NCBI RefSeq assembly: GCF_963678635.1
Contig: NC_087071.1
Span: forward strand, 40,007,797 to 40,071,796
DNA length: 64,000 nt
Direction of reading: 5' to 3'
Origin: Symsagittifera roscoffensis
Lineage: Eukaryota > Xenacoelomorpha > Acoela > Convolutidae
Positions within the stretch are counted from its first letter, which is position 1. Each line of letters starts with the position of its first letter. Below are positions 28,050-40,192 of the stretch, one piece after another. The notes under the pieces are model-generated. The model searched no databases, had not been told where the DNA came from, and saw only the letters and a list, made by a program, of their open reading frames with translations. A program made the position numbers and the translations under genes.

Positions 28050-28462
28050 CATTACCAAGCCAAACTGTGCATTGTGTGCATTGTAAGCGGATTCCGCAAC
28101 AGGTCGAAGTCAGATTTGTCTCGGAATCCGCAACATTGCGATTTTGATTTGATCTCCTTTGCTGTTTTGGATTCCTCGCACAAATACCTAAAATGCTTTA
28201 TTGTTCAAAATCGCTTCAAAAATATGCAAATTTGCGGAATCCGCAACATTATTTGAGGAATCCGGAACAGTTTGTGCAATTCTGAAACAATTATTAAGAC
28301 ATGTGTATAGTAAAAATGAGCTGTTGTGGAAACCGCAACTGTAAGCAAAATCCGCAATTTGTAAGCGGATTCCGCAATTTATAAAAGGAATCCGATTTTG
28401 TTTGCGGATTTCATAAACATAGTCGAATATTTGTAATTGCTTTTTTCAAATCATAATTAAGA

Positions 28463-29007
28463 GCAAAAAAAGTCGGACAGACAAAATTAACTAAAATGAG
28501 CAGTCAGTGCTTTTTGACGCTTTTTTGCAAGCAAAAATCTGGAGCCGAAGAACCTTGCACTTTTTGTCAGACCATATTCGAAATGCAAGCTCGTCGATTA
28601 TCCGATGATTATGCTAGCCTAAATTATAAAGACTGCGATGAACATTCAGACTTTACTATAAAACAGTTCGACGCTTCGGATGCAATTACCCGCCGTGATT
28701 ATAGGTTTCGAGCGAAACTGAAATCTACTTAACAACCCCCGCCCTATTGTATCTACGAAAGAATCTCCACCCCTGTAGAATCGCACTAGAGCCTTGTATG
28801 TAAATTCGAATTTTGCTGCTTTCTGATTGGTCGATACTTCGCTGCAAGTAATCACTCTCATCCCCTTTCTTGAAATGGGAGATTTTTAAGTAGATTCCGA
28901 AACTCTGCTTTATGAACATTCGACAGTACGTTTATTTCAGTTTTAGTTTCCGTTGATGACCCAACAGTTGCTCTTTTTGATTAATTCTGTCTGTCCAACC
29001 TTTTTGC
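28463..29007 (+). mobile_element. MITE nested in the TIR element, carrying extra sequence
   Basis: Its ends form an inverted repeat related to the MITE amplified at 34.5-40.5 kb. The left end reads GCAAAAAAAGTCGGACAGAC; the right end, on the minus strand, reads GCAAAAAGGTTGGACAGACA. Both continue into an AAT-rich stretch and AAAA.GAGCA. The left subterminal part also resembles the MITE interior. Canonical copies are 191 bp, so this 545-bp copy carries about 350 bp of unrelated, GC-richer sequence. An ORF of 78 codons lies at 28,496-28,732. Confidence 0.75.
28496..28732 (+). CDS. Doubtful 78-residue ORF inside the MITE
   Basis: The first 15 or so codons overlap MITE subterminal sequence. The rest lies in the extra, GC-richer insert. 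The predicted product is acidic and hydrophilic, has a CTFC motif in its first half, and lacks signal or membrane segments. No family is recognised. It could be a captured exon fragment or a chance ORF. I see no promoter or splice evidence. Confidence 0.15.
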   Translation: MSSQCFLTLFCKQKSGAEEPCTFCQTIFEMQARRLSDDYASLNYKDCDEHSDFTIKQFDASDAITRRDYRFRAKLKST

Positions 29008-29097
29008 AACTCTCTATATATTAGAGCTTTTTGACTAGAGTTTTTTGAAATGAATAATTTAGTCACAAATTAGTTTTCAACTCAAATCTAAAATATC

Positions 29098-29190
29098 ATC
29101 TCAAGTACTGCCTTGGCTTCACTCATCTCAAATACTGATTTGACTTCACTCACTCATCTCAAATACTGCCTTCATGATTTTACTTCACTC
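29098..29190 (+). repeat. Small tandem repeat, three copies of about 30-37 bp
   Basis: Three copies start with TCTCAAGTACTG or TCTCAAATACTG and end with ACTTCACTC or CTTCACTCA. They lie within the part of the TIR element that is missing from the 63-kb copy. Confidence 0.8.
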
Positions 29191-29883
29191 TCCACTAACT
29201 TGATCAGTAATTAGGATTGATGGAATTGCAAATACTGACCCGTTTCGGCAATACGGACAACATATGCACAGCATACGTACAGCACACGTCCAACGCTCAG
29301 CGTAAATATATTTGTATATGCTGTAGGTTGTGTTTCGAAACATATTTTCCGTAAATATAAATGAATTCAATCGGTGTTGTGTTTCCGAAACTATGGACCG
29401 AAAAAGTGCTTGCTGAGATCTATATCCCAAATTTCAAAAAGTGTTTTCCACCGCTATAGTCAACCAATGCTTTATGATTTGTTCATGAGTTCCGATGACA
29501 ATAGTTAGACCCTTGTTTTTAAATTAAATATTGCTATAGATAAGAATTCTATCTCTGGCTTGCAATTGTTCAGATGCAAGTTCACGAATAAACAAACGTC
29601 GCTTATATTTGCGGATTCCACTTACGCTTGCGGATTTCACTTATATTTCGCGGAGTCTACTGACAGTTGTGAAATCCAGAACCACATGAAACAATCACTT
29701 GTTGCGGATCCCGCGACACAACAAATGTGCCGACAAAGTTAACGTTACAGGTATTTGTACGCGAAATCCACGGAAGTTTTGTAAGAGGACTCCACTTACC
29801 TTTTCGAACAAGTTTAAAGATTTTTGTCTCTGGGTTCCAGGAACATACAGACACAAAATTATGCACAGCTCGGCCTCGTAGTG

Positions 29884-31489
29884 AACAACTAAAATTGCCA
29901 TATTGTAATTAATAGCGTGCTTGGACTGAAAAAAAACGCGCGCTCAAAATTGAGCAATCGAAATTGAAGGTGTTTCATTGTTCCGATCTATTTGCATCCA
30001 GACAAAAAATGTGACAATGTTTTTAGGTTTTTCCGCCTCTCCCAGAAAACAATTCAGACGGAATTTTTCTCTCGGGTATGTTAATCCTCACAGAGAAACT
30101 AGACAACTTAACTAAACGTTTTGGCGAATTGTTCTACACAATTTCAAAATGTTTGGTTCCCTAAGCTCAAAAAGGAAAATTAAAAGTTCTGCAACAGTTT
30201 TTTGGAAGTTTCAGGGTGTGAAAACTGCGGCTTTGTCATTGTAATGTAATTTAACTCCATCAAATTTTCCAGTTTGTTGTAATTTCTAGCGTTTGTGGCC
30301 CATAAAACAAATTGGATTAAGGCTAGCCAATTGATCTAAAAACATCTACAAAAGACGCAAATTTATTTAATCGGCGCTTGACCTCGCGTGTACGGGAAAA
30401 AATATTTAAAAAAGTTCTTGAAAATTTTTTTGTTTAAGCTTTTTCTTTTTTTTTCAATTCGATTGAAGCTACTTCAATCAGCTTAAACATCAGTAGGTTA
30501 TCTGAAAGAAAGCTATCTAGTTAAATTGGGCAAAAATTTGACTCCGAAGAAACTCTAGTACACAACCCAAACAAACCAATGCGTTATATTACTAAAATGA
30601 TTTTGAGTGTATTACTAAACTACTTGAGTGATTTTGCTTGTTCATTCCTTTTTGGGTGCAAAATGAGGCCCACTTGTTTTTAAATGCTAAACTGTGATTT
30701 TTGAGAAAAAACTTATTCAAACGTTAGATTCATTTAATGAACGGTAGTAAAGTAAAAACATCACTTTTGAATTGTTAGAAAGTAACCATAAGTAAACCCC
30801 TGCAAGAGTTGTTCGTTGTTTGTTTGATTGCCTAAAATCTGTTTTTTTTAGTTTCGAAGAGTTTTAATTCAGAACCATTTTTTTTGTTTGTTTCAATTGT
30901 TGTGTACTTGTGACCAACCAACCAACTTTGTTTGCATTCTACGGTTTTGACTTATGTATTTTGTATTCCAAAGTCTCCATTTTCATCCCAAGATAATAGT
31001 TTCACACCTTCATTATTTACAAAAATTATTCGCACCAAAGTTAAATACAATTGTGATCTAAGAGCATCTATGTATTACAAATTGTACAAAAAATACGTTC
31101 AAAAATGTTTAACTAAATCCATACTGAACGAAATATCATCACAGTTTGAACTTTTCGAAATTGGGAATTTTTATTAATACGCAGTTTCTATTTTTTTTCC
31201 AGTTTCAATCCAGATTGCTGTTTTTTAATTCCGTCCGAGATTTGCAACTGTTCATAGAAAACTGTCAAAAATATTGAATTCCACAGGTAAAATGGTCTCA
31301 GAAAAGCTGTTTAACCCAAAATGGTATAGTTTCTGGTCGATTAAATTGCTCAAGTTCACGAATATTACCAACAATTTGGCATAAATTACATAAAAACAAG
31401 TTGCAAAAAAGTGGAGCAGGAAAAAAACCAAATAAAAAGAACTGCCTTCCAGTTTTGAGCAGTTTTTTTCATTAAAGTTTCCTTTATTA
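29884..31489. other. Intergenic DNA, nothing recognised
   Basis: AT-rich, without supported exons. The ORF at 30,932-31,177 has no recognisable domain. Confidence 0.45.
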
Positions 31490-31930
31490 AATGACCTTGA
31501 GACATACTTTTTGTCTGAAAAATTAGATTTTGCTTGCAAAAAGTGTCATTTGCGCTTTTAAATTACTTTGCCCTTCCAAGTTTTTGCAAAGCTATAGTTA
31601 GTTGCAAAAAGTTGCAACTTTTACATGTGATTCCGAACTTTTATTCTGTTTTTGAGACATTTATTCTGTCTGATTTGGCATTTGATTGCAGAACCTTTCT
31701 GAGCTGGGCCTTCTGCTGTTTTTAATTAGTTTCGTCTGATCGAATTTTTTTGCAGAACTCTATAAAAAGAACTCCAAAAGAACTCCTGTCACACATATTT
31801 GAAAAGATAATTTGGATTTTGCATGCAAAATGCATCCAAAATGTATCCATTAAAAGCTCTTTTTAATTAAACTTTCATGTCCGAATTTTTCGCCTCTAGT
31901 TTTATAGCTAGTAGCAAAAGTTTTGAGCAA
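31490..31930. mobile_element. Degenerate fragments of the 34-40 kb MITE family
   Basis: GACCTTGAGACATACTTTTTGTCTGAAAAA near 31,493 matches the left hairpin arm of the later array. CTGTTTTTAATTAGTTTCGTCTGATCG near 31,718 matches a MITE right end. A further piece at 31,780-31,930 contains GCTCTTTTTAATTAA, TCATGTCCGAATTTTT and AGCTAGTAGCAAAAG. These are older, diverged copies in the flank of the amplified array. (Motifs here are given in parts; the copies are imperfect.). Confidence 0.6.
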
Positions 31931-31989
31931 CAAAATTAATTATAAAGAAAACTTTTGCTAAAATTATCTTTCAAGACAGATTTCATATT

Positions 31990-32330
31990 TCATTGTTATC
32001 ACAATTACGGTGAAAATGGTGCAATTTTTTCCGCGAATTTTGGGGCCAATTTTTCCCAAAAGATTCGTTCATTCTGGATTTTTAGTCAATCAAAATTTAC
32101 ACCAAAAACATATTGTGAGTCACTAGATGAGCAAACTTGTCAAAGTGGGCTTCTAAAATTCTAATACATGCCAAAAGTTTAAGATGTACATACCCTACAA
32201 AAACTTAAGCAGATTGTTTAAAATTTGTTTTCAAGCAAAGAAAAGGATTTTTATTTGATCTAAATGACACTTTTGGCTATCAAACAAAAATATTCAAATA
32301 TGTAAAGTTTTGGAAGTTAAAACTTGCAAA
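31990..32330 (+). mobile_element. Degenerate piece of a foldback element
   Basis: The order of blocks (GGTGCAATTTTTTCCGCGAA, CCAATTTTTCCCAAAAGA, TCAATCAAAATTTACACCAA, a GTCAAAGTGGGCTTC-like block, then TATCAAACAAAAAT) parallels the left arm and loop of the foldback elements at 33.7 and 49.3 kb. It is strongly diverged, and no terminal repeats remain. Confidence 0.55.
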
Positions 32331-32423
32331 TTTTAGTTGAGCTATTTGAGGGTTTCACTATGATATAGCTTGCGCAACAATTGACCCAATAGATTTGGCG
32401 TAAGATTTTATTGACTGAAATGG

Positions 32424-32818
32424 CGCACAGACCATTCGGCCAAAGAAAGTTCAGATAACTTGAAACTCAGACAATTCAGCCTGAAGTATACAAAAAATTT
32501 AGCCTGAGACAAGTCGACCAATTTTACAAAACTTTAGTTTCGAAAAAAATGGAATTGAAGTTACTTCTCGGCTTATGTGGATAACCGGCTCTGAATTTCT
32601 TAATGAGTCTTACCCTCTGTTGGCAAGCTCGCGGCCTTAAGCGGCTCTACATTTCGTATAGAGTCCTAACCTTTATTGACAAGCTCGAAACACGTTGGCG
32701 CAACTGCGGCGGTCACTACTTTGGCTGAATTGTCTGTGGCTGAATTGTCTGCGCACTATGGCTGAATTATTTGAATTACAAATTGGCTGAATTGTCTTTG
32801 GCCGAAATGTCTGGACGC
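32424..32818 (+). mobile_element. TIR element with CAGACAATTCAGCC subterminal repeats
   Basis: The left end contains CAGACCATTCGGCCAAAG. The right end, read on the minus strand, contains CCAGACATTTCGGCCAAAG. Next to each end are copies of a CAGACAATTCAGCC word: forward on the left, inverted and in at least three copies on the right (TTGGCTGAATTGTCTG). The centre holds the TACCCTCTGTTGGCAAGCTC segment also found at 21.65 kb. It is about 395 bp long, with no coding capacity, so it is a MITE-like element. Confidence 0.7.
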
Positions 32819-32964
32819 GGAATAAAAGAGCTCAGAATCATCCATAATTGGGGTAAAATTTTGTCCCCGAAGTTCGCAAAACATAATGCACCATGATGAT
32901 TCTGAAAAAATTGAAGCAATTTGAAAATTCATCAATTTTTATCTAATCTCAACCCAATTTGAGA

Positions 32965-33680
32965 AAAAAAAAATTGAAACTTGAAATTTGAAACGCGTTT
33001 TTCTCAAATTGGGTTCAGTTTAGGTGAAAGCTTTTGAAGACAAGAGTTGCTTAAAAATTTTGCAGAATTAATATGGTGTAATTTGTTTTGCAAAATTCGG
33101 GCCCCAAAACTTTACCCCAAAAAGGGGTCATTTTGGCTGTTCTTAGTTAATCAAAAATTACGCCAAAAATATTCAGTCGATCACAGATATAACTAAATCA
33201 AAGAGAGCGCCTTACGTATCCCAACAAACTTAAAGAAGAGTATATTCACCAAAACTTTGTATCAGTTAAATAAATTTAGTTTGATAGACAAAAAAACTGC
33301 ATAAAATACCAACTTTAAAAAAAAAAAAATTTTAAAAACTTTTTTATTAAAAAAAAACGTTTTTCAAAAAATGTTTTTGAGAATATACCCTTCTTTAAGT
33401 TTGTTGAGCTACGTAGGGCGCTCTCTTTTATTCAATTATGTCTGTGATCGCATGAGTATTTTCGGCGTAAATTTTGATTATCTAAGAAAAGCCAAAATGA
33501 CCCATTTTTGGGGTAAAATTTTGGGCCCGAGTCTTGCAAAAGAAATTACACCATAAAAATTCTGCAAAAACTTTAGGTAACTCCTCATAAGTTTTCACCT
33601 AAATTGACCCCAATTTGAGAAAAATTCTTTTTAAATTTCAAGTTTAACGCGTTTTGTATGGTTAATTGAAATCAGCATTG
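32965..33680 (+). mobile_element. Long foldback element (TA-flanked family), copy 1, left end damaged
   Basis: Two arms of roughly 300 bp are inverted copies of each other around an AT-rich loop near 33,280-33,370. The left arm has CTCAAATTGGGTTCAGTTTAG, GGGTCATTTTGGC and CGATCACAGATATAA; the right arm carries their complements in reverse order. The right end finishes ATCAGCATTG followed by TA and abuts the next element. The left terminal repeat is missing. Upstream, 32,846-32,965 is a fragment of another right arm fused to this left arm. Confidence 0.8.
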
Positions 33681-33682
33681 TA

Positions 33683-34415
33683 CAGTTCTGATTTGAATTA
33701 ACCGGACAAAACGACCTAAACTTGAAACTTAAAACGCGTTTTTCGCATATTGGGTTGAGTTTAGGTGAAAACTTATGAGGATAAAACTTGCTTAAAACTT
33801 CAGCAGAAATAATATGGTTTAATTTGTTTTGCGAAATTCGGGCCCAAAATTTTACCTCAAAAATGGGTCATTTTGGCTTTTCTTAATTAATAAAAAATTA
33901 CGCCAAAATCACCCCGTCGATCACAGACGTAATTATATCAAAGTGAGCCCTTTACGTAGTCCAAAAAACTTAAACGAGGGTTTATTCTCCAAAAAAAAAT
34001 TGCAAACCGTTTAAAAATTGTTTTTGACTAAAAAGTTGGTATTTTATATAGTAAAAACAACCTTTTTTGTCTATCAAACAAAAATAAAATAAATTATACA
34101 GTGTTTTGGAGAATAAACCTTTGTTAAAGTTTGTTGGGCTACGTAAAGGGCTCACTTTGATATAATTACGTCTGTGATCGACGGGGTGATTTTGGCGTTA
34201 TTTTTTATTAATTAAGAAAAGCCAAAATGACCCATTTTTGAGGTAAAATTTTGGGCCCGAATTTCGCAAAACAAATTGAACCATATTATTTTTGCTGAAG
34301 TTTTAAGCAAGTTTTATCCTCATAAATTTTCACCTAAACTCAACCCAATTTGAGGAAAACGCATTTTAAATTTCAAGTTTAACGCGTTTTGACCGGTTAA
34401 TTTAAATCAGCACTG
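33683..34415 (+). mobile_element. Long foldback element, copy 2, essentially complete
   Basis: Begins TA then CAGTTCTGATTTGAATTAAC and ends with GTTAATTTAAATCAGCACTG then TA. The arms (about 33,683-33,995 and 34,090-34,415) are inverted copies with few differences, leaving a loop of about 90 bp. The CAGT start and flanking TA dinucleotides are typical of non-autonomous Tc1/mariner-type elements, so this is likely a mariner-related MITE. Transcription through it would yield a hairpin RNA with an arm of about 300 bp. Confidence 0.88.
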
Positions 34416-34876
34416 TAGTCTGAAACAATAAAATTGCATGCCGAACACTCTAAAATCGGAACACTTTGAAAATATTTTAGCCTGTTCAAACAAGTTGCAA
34501 CTCTTTATTGTTAGTTACGTGTGGGAAATTCAAAAAAAAAGAAAAATACTTGAAAAGAGCAAATGAGCTTTTTAGGTGACATTTTTAGGTGACATCGAGA
34601 CATACTTTCTGTCTGAAAAAAAAAGCTTTTGCATACAAAAGTTGTCTGAAAAGGTCATCTGCTTTTTTAATTTTCGCTACTAATTTAATTATAATTAGTA
34701 GCGAACTTTTCGCTACTAATTATAATTAGTAGCAAAAAGTTCGGACAGACAACTTTTTTAATTTTCGCTACTAATTTAACTATAATTAGTAGCGAACTTT
34801 TCGCTACTAATTATAATTAGTAGCAAAAAGTTCGGACATACAACTTTTTTAATTTTCGCTACTAATTTAATTATTA

Positions 34877-35067
34877 GCAAAAAGTTCGGACAGACAAAAA
34901 TAATTAAAAAGAGCAGATTACCTTTTTCAGACAATTTTGCATGCAAAAGCTAATTTTTGAGATAAAAATATGTCTCGTCACCTAAAAAGTCAAATTTTTA
35001 TGTAAAAATTGCTCAAAATTGACAGACTGCTCTTTTTGTTTTTTACTGTCTGTCCGAATTTTTGTGC
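34877..35067 (+). mobile_element. Complete 191-bp MITE unit
   Basis: Starts GCAAAAAGTTCGGACAGAC and ends, read on the minus strand, GCACAAAAATTCGGACAGAC. The inverted ends extend about 45 bp through a shared AAAAAGAGCAG. Just beyond the right end is CTCTCTCTATATATAATC. Confidence 0.85.
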
Positions 35068-36379
35068 TTCTCTCTCTATATATAATCAATGGCAAAAAGT
35101 TGGAACACTTTGAAAATATTTTAGCCTGTTCAAACAAGTTGCAACTCTTTATTGTTAGTTACGTGTGGGAAATTCAAAAAAAAAGAAAAATACTTGAAAA
35201 GAGCAAATGAGCTTTTTAGGTGACATTTTTAGGTGACATCGAGACATACTTTCTGTCTGAAAAAAAAAGCTTTTGCATACAAAAGTTGTCTGAAAAGGTC
35301 ATCTGCTTTTTCGCTACTTTTCGCTACTAATTATAATTAGTAGCAAAAAGTTCGGACAGACAAAAATAATTAAAAAGAGCAGATTACCTTTTTCAGACAA
35401 TTTTGCATGCAAAAGCTAATTTTTGAGATAAAAATATGTCTCGTCACCTAAAAAGTCAAATTTCGCTTCTGTCTGAAAAAAAAAGCTTTTGCATACAAAA
35501 GTTGTCTGAAAAGGTCATCTGCTTTTTCGAACTTTTCGCTACTAATTATAATTAGTAGCAAAAAGTTCGGACAGACAAAAATAATTAAAAAGAGCAGATT
35601 ACCTTTTTCAGACAATTTTGCATGCAAAAGCTAATTTTTGTCTGAAAAAAAAGCTTTTGCATACAAAAGTTGTCTGAAAAGGTCATCTGCTTTTTCGCTA
35701 CTTTTCGCTACTAATTATAATTAGTAGCAAAAAGTTCGGACAGACAAAAATAATTTTTCGTCGAACTTTTCGCTACTAATTATAATTAGTAGCAAAAAGT
35801 TCGGACAGACAAAAATAATTAAAAAGAGCAGATTACCTTTTTCAGACAATTTTGCATGCAAAAGCTAATTTCTGTCTGAAAAAAAAAGCTTTTGCATAAA
35901 AAAGTTGTCTGAAAAGGTCATCTGCTTTTTCGCTACTTTTCGCTACTAATTATAATTAGTAGCAAAAAGTTCGGACAGACAAAAATAATTAAAAAGAGCA
36001 GATTACCTTTTTCAGACAATTTTCGCTACTAATTATAATTAGTATAATTATAATTATAACTTTTCGCTACTAATTATAATTAGTAGCAAAAAATTCGGAC
36101 AGACAAAAATAATTAAAAAGAGCAGATTACCTTTTTCAGACAATTTTGCATGCAAAAGCTAATTTCTGTCTGAAAAAAAAAGCTTTTGCATACAAAAGTT
36201 GTCTGAAAAGGTCATCTGCTTTTTCGCTACTTTTCGCTACTAATTATAATTAGTAGCAAAAAGTTCGGACAGACAAAAATAATTAAAAAGAGCAGATTAC
36301 CTTTTTCAGACAATTTTCGCTACTAATTATAATTAGTATAATTATAATTATAACTTTTCGCTACTAATTATAATTAGTA

Positions 36380-36570
36380 GCAAAAAGTTCGGACAGACAA
36401 AAATAATTAAAAAGAGCAGATTACCTTTTTCAGACAATTTTGCATGCAAAAGCTAATTTTTGAGATAAAAATATGTCTCGTCACCTAAAAAGTCAAATTT
36501 TTATGTAAAAAATGCTCAAAATTGACAGACTGCTCTTTTTGTTTTTTACTGTCTGTCCGAATTTTTGTGC
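36380..36570 (+). mobile_element. Complete 191-bp MITE unit
   Basis: Same length, ends and interior as the unit at 34,877. It begins directly at the right side of the central palindrome. Confidence 0.85.
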
Positions 36571-37027
36571 TTCTCTCTCTATATATAATCAATGGCAAAA
36601 AGTTGGAACAGACAGAAATGATTAAAAAGAGCATCTTCCGACTGTCTGAAAAAAAAAGCTTTTGCATACAAAAGTTGTCTGAAAAGGTCATCTGCTTTTT
36701 CGCTACTTTTCGCTACTAATTATAATTAGTAGCAAAAAGTTCGGACAGACAAAAATAATTAAAAAGAGCAGATTACCTTTTTCAGACAATTTTCGCTACT
36801 AATTATAATTAGTATAATTATAATTATAACTTTTCGCTACTAATTATAATAAGGTAATTCAAAAAAAAAGAAAAATACTTGAAAAGAGCAAATGAGCTTT
36901 TTAGGTGACATTTTTAGGTGACATCGAGACATACTTTCTGTCTGAAAAAAAAAGCTTTTGCATACAAAAGTTGTCTGAAAAGGTCATCTGCTTTTTCGCT
37001 ACTTTTCGCTACTAATTATAATTAGTA

Positions 37028-37218
37028 GCAAAAAGTTCGGACAGACAAAAATAATTAAAAAGAGCAGATTACCTTTTTCAGACAATTTTGCATGCAAAAG
37101 CTAATTTTTGAGATAAAAATATGTCTCGTCACCTAAAAAGTCAAATTTTTATGTAAAAATTGCTCAAAATTGACAGACTGCTCTTTTTGTTTTTTACTGT
37201 CTGTCCGAATTTTTGTGC
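37028..37218 (+). mobile_element. Complete 191-bp MITE unit
   Basis: Same structure as the unit at 34,877, again starting at the edge of a GCTACTAATTATAATTAGTAGC palindrome. Confidence 0.85.
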
Positions 37219-40192
37219 TTCTCTCTCTATATATAATCAATGGCAAAAAGTTGGAACAGACGGAAATGATTAAAAAGAGCATCTTCCGACTGTCTGAAAA
37301 AAAAAGCTTTTGCATACAAAAGTTGTCTGAAAAGGTCATCTGCTTTTTCGCTACTTTTCGCTACTAATTATAATTAGTAGCAAAAAGTTCGGACAGACAA
37401 AAATAATTAAAAAGAGCAGATTACCTTTTTCAGACAATTTTGCATGCAAAAGCTAATTTTTGATAAGGTAATTCAAAAAAGGTAATCTTGCTAGTAGCAA
37501 GATTACCTTTTTCAGACAATTTTCGCTACTAATTATAATTAGTATAAATATAATTATAACTTTTCGCTACTAATTATAATTAGTAGCAAAAAGTTCGGAC
37601 AGACAAAAATAATTAAAAAGAGCAGATTACCTTTTTCAGACAATTTTGCATGCAAAAGCTAATTTTTGAGATAAAAATATGTCTCGTCACCTAAAAAGTC
37701 AAATTTTTATGTAAAAATTGCTCAAAATTGACAGACTGCTCTTTTTGTTTTTTACTCAAAATTAGCAAAAGCTAATTTTTGATAAGGTAATTCTAATAAG
37801 GTAATTCAAATTTTTCGCTACTTTTTCGCTACTTTTCGCTACTAATTATAATTAGTAGCAAAAAGTTTTTGCTGTCTGAAATTTCTGTCTGAAAAAAAAG
37901 CTTTTGCATACAAAAGTTGTCTGAAAAGGTCATCTGCTTTTTCGCTACTTTTCGCTACTAATTATAATTAGTAGCAAAAAGTTCGGACAGACAAAAATAA
38001 TTAAAAAGAGCAGATTACCTTTTTCAGACAATTTTCGCTACTAATTATAATTAGTATAATTATAATTATAACTTTTCGCTACTAATTATAATTAGTAGCA
38101 AAAAGTTCGGACAGACAAAAATAATTAAAAAGAGCAGATTACCTTTTTCAGACAATTTTACTTTCTGTCTGAAAAAAAAAGCTTTTGCTTACAAAAGTTG
38201 TCTGAAAAGGTCATCTGCTTTTTCGCTACTTTTCGCTACTAATTATAATTAGTAGCAAAAAGTTCGGACAGACAAAAATAATTAAAAAGAGCAGATTACC
38301 TTTTTCAGACAATTTTGCATGCAAAAGCTAATTTTTGAGATAAAAATATGTCTCGTCACCTAAAAAGTCAAATTTCGCTTCTGTCTGAAAAAAAAAGCTT
38401 TTGCATACAAAAGTTGTCTGAAAAGGTCATCTGCTTTTTCGAACTTTTCGCTACTAATTATAATTAGTAGCAAAAATTCATCTGCTTTTTCGCTACTTTT
38501 CGCTACTAATTATAATTAGTAGCAAAAAGTTCGGACAGACAAAAATAATTAAAAAGAGCAGATTACCTTTTTCAGACAATTTTCGCTACTAATTATAATT
38601 AGTATAATTATAATTATAACTTTTCGCTACTAATTATAATTAGTAGCAAAAAGTTCGGACAGACAAAAATAATTAAAAAGAGCAGATTACCTTTTTCAGA
38701 CAATTTTACTTTCTGTCTGAAAAAAAAGCTGTCTGAAAAAAAAAGCAAATGAGCTTTTTAGGTGACATTTTTAGGTGACATCGAGACATACTTTCTGTCT
38801 GAAAAAAAAAGCTTTTGCATACAAAAGTTGTCTGAAAAGGTCATCTGCTTTTTCGCTACTTTTCGCTACTAATTATAATTAGTAGCAAAAAGTTCGGACA
38901 GACAAAAATAATTAAAAAGAGCAGATTACCTTTTTCAGACAATTTTGCATGCAAAAGCTAATTTTTGAGATAAAAATATGTCTCGTCACCTTTTTCAGAC
39001 AATTTTCGCTACTAATTATAATTAGTATAATTATAATTATAACTTTTCGCTACTAATTATAATTAGTAGCAAAAAGTTCGGACAGACAAAAATAATTAAA
39101 AAGAGCAGATTACCTTTTTCAGACAATTTAGTAGCAAAAAGTTCGGACAGACAAAAATAATTAAAAAGAGCAGATTACCTTTTTCAGACAATTTTACTTT
39201 CTGTCTGAAAAAAAAGCTGTCTGAAAAAAAAAGCAAATGAGCTTTTTAGGTGACATTTTTAGGTGACATCGAGACATACTTTCTGTCTGAAAAAAAAAGC
39301 TTTTGCATACAAAAGTTGTCTGAAAAGGTCATCTGCTTTTTCGCTACTTTTCGCTACTAATTATAATTAGTAGCAAAAAGTTCGGACAGACAAAAATAAT
39401 TAAAAAGAGCAGATTACCTTTTTCAGACAATTTTGCATGCAAAAGCTAATTTTTGAGATAAAAATATGTCTCGTCACCTAAAAAGTCAAATTTCGCTTCT
39501 GTCTGAAAAAAAAAGCTTTTGCATACAAAAGTTGTCTGAAAAGGTCATCTGCTTTTTCGAACTTTTCGCTACTAATTATAATTAGTATAATTATAATTAT
39601 AACTTTTCGCTACTAATTATAATTAGTAGCAAAAAGTTCGGACAGACAAAAATAATTAAAAAGAGCAGATTATCTTTTTCAGACAATTTTGCATGCAAAA
39701 GCTAATTTTTGAGATAAAAATATGTCTCGTCACCTAAAAAGTCAAATTTTTATGTAAAAATTGCTCAAAATTGACAATTTTGAAAATGTCAATTATGACA
39801 AAAGTTGTCTGAAAAGGTCATCTGCTTTTTCGCTACTTTTCGCTACTAATTATAATTAGTAGCAAAAAGTTCGGACAGACAAAAATAATTAAAAAGAGCA
39901 GATTACCTTTTTCAGACAATTTTGCATGCAAAAGCTAATTTTTGAGATAAAAATATGTCTCGTCACCTAAAAAGTCAAATTTCGCTTCTGTCTGAAAAAA
40001 AAAGCTTTTGCATACAAAAGTTGTCTGAAAAGGTCATCTGCTTTTTCGAACTTTTCGCTACTAATTATAATTAGTATAATTATAATTATAACTTTTCGCT
40101 ACTAATTATAATTAGTAGCAAAAACTTTTCGCTACTAATTAAGAACTTTTCGCTACTAGTAGCGAACTTTTCGCTACTAATTATAATTAGTA

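Larger units (their letters stand above)
28050..29883 (+). mobile_element. Non-autonomous TIR element with GCGGATTCCGCAA subrepeats, interrupted copy
   Basis: The ends are inverted repeats: CATTACCAAGCCAAACTGTG at 28,050 and, read on the minus strand, CACTACGAGGCCGAGCTGTG from 29,883. Internally it carries many copies of the palindromic word GCGGATTCCGCAA. A second copy, inverted, lies at 62,862-63,784. The left 350 bp here match that copy's right part, and 29,590-29,883 match its left part (shared ACAGGTATTTGTACGCG and CAGGAACATACAGACAC). The middle, about 28,430-29,590, is absent from the other copy, so other DNA has been inserted here. No transposase is visible. No clear target-site duplication was found. 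Confidence 0.85.
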
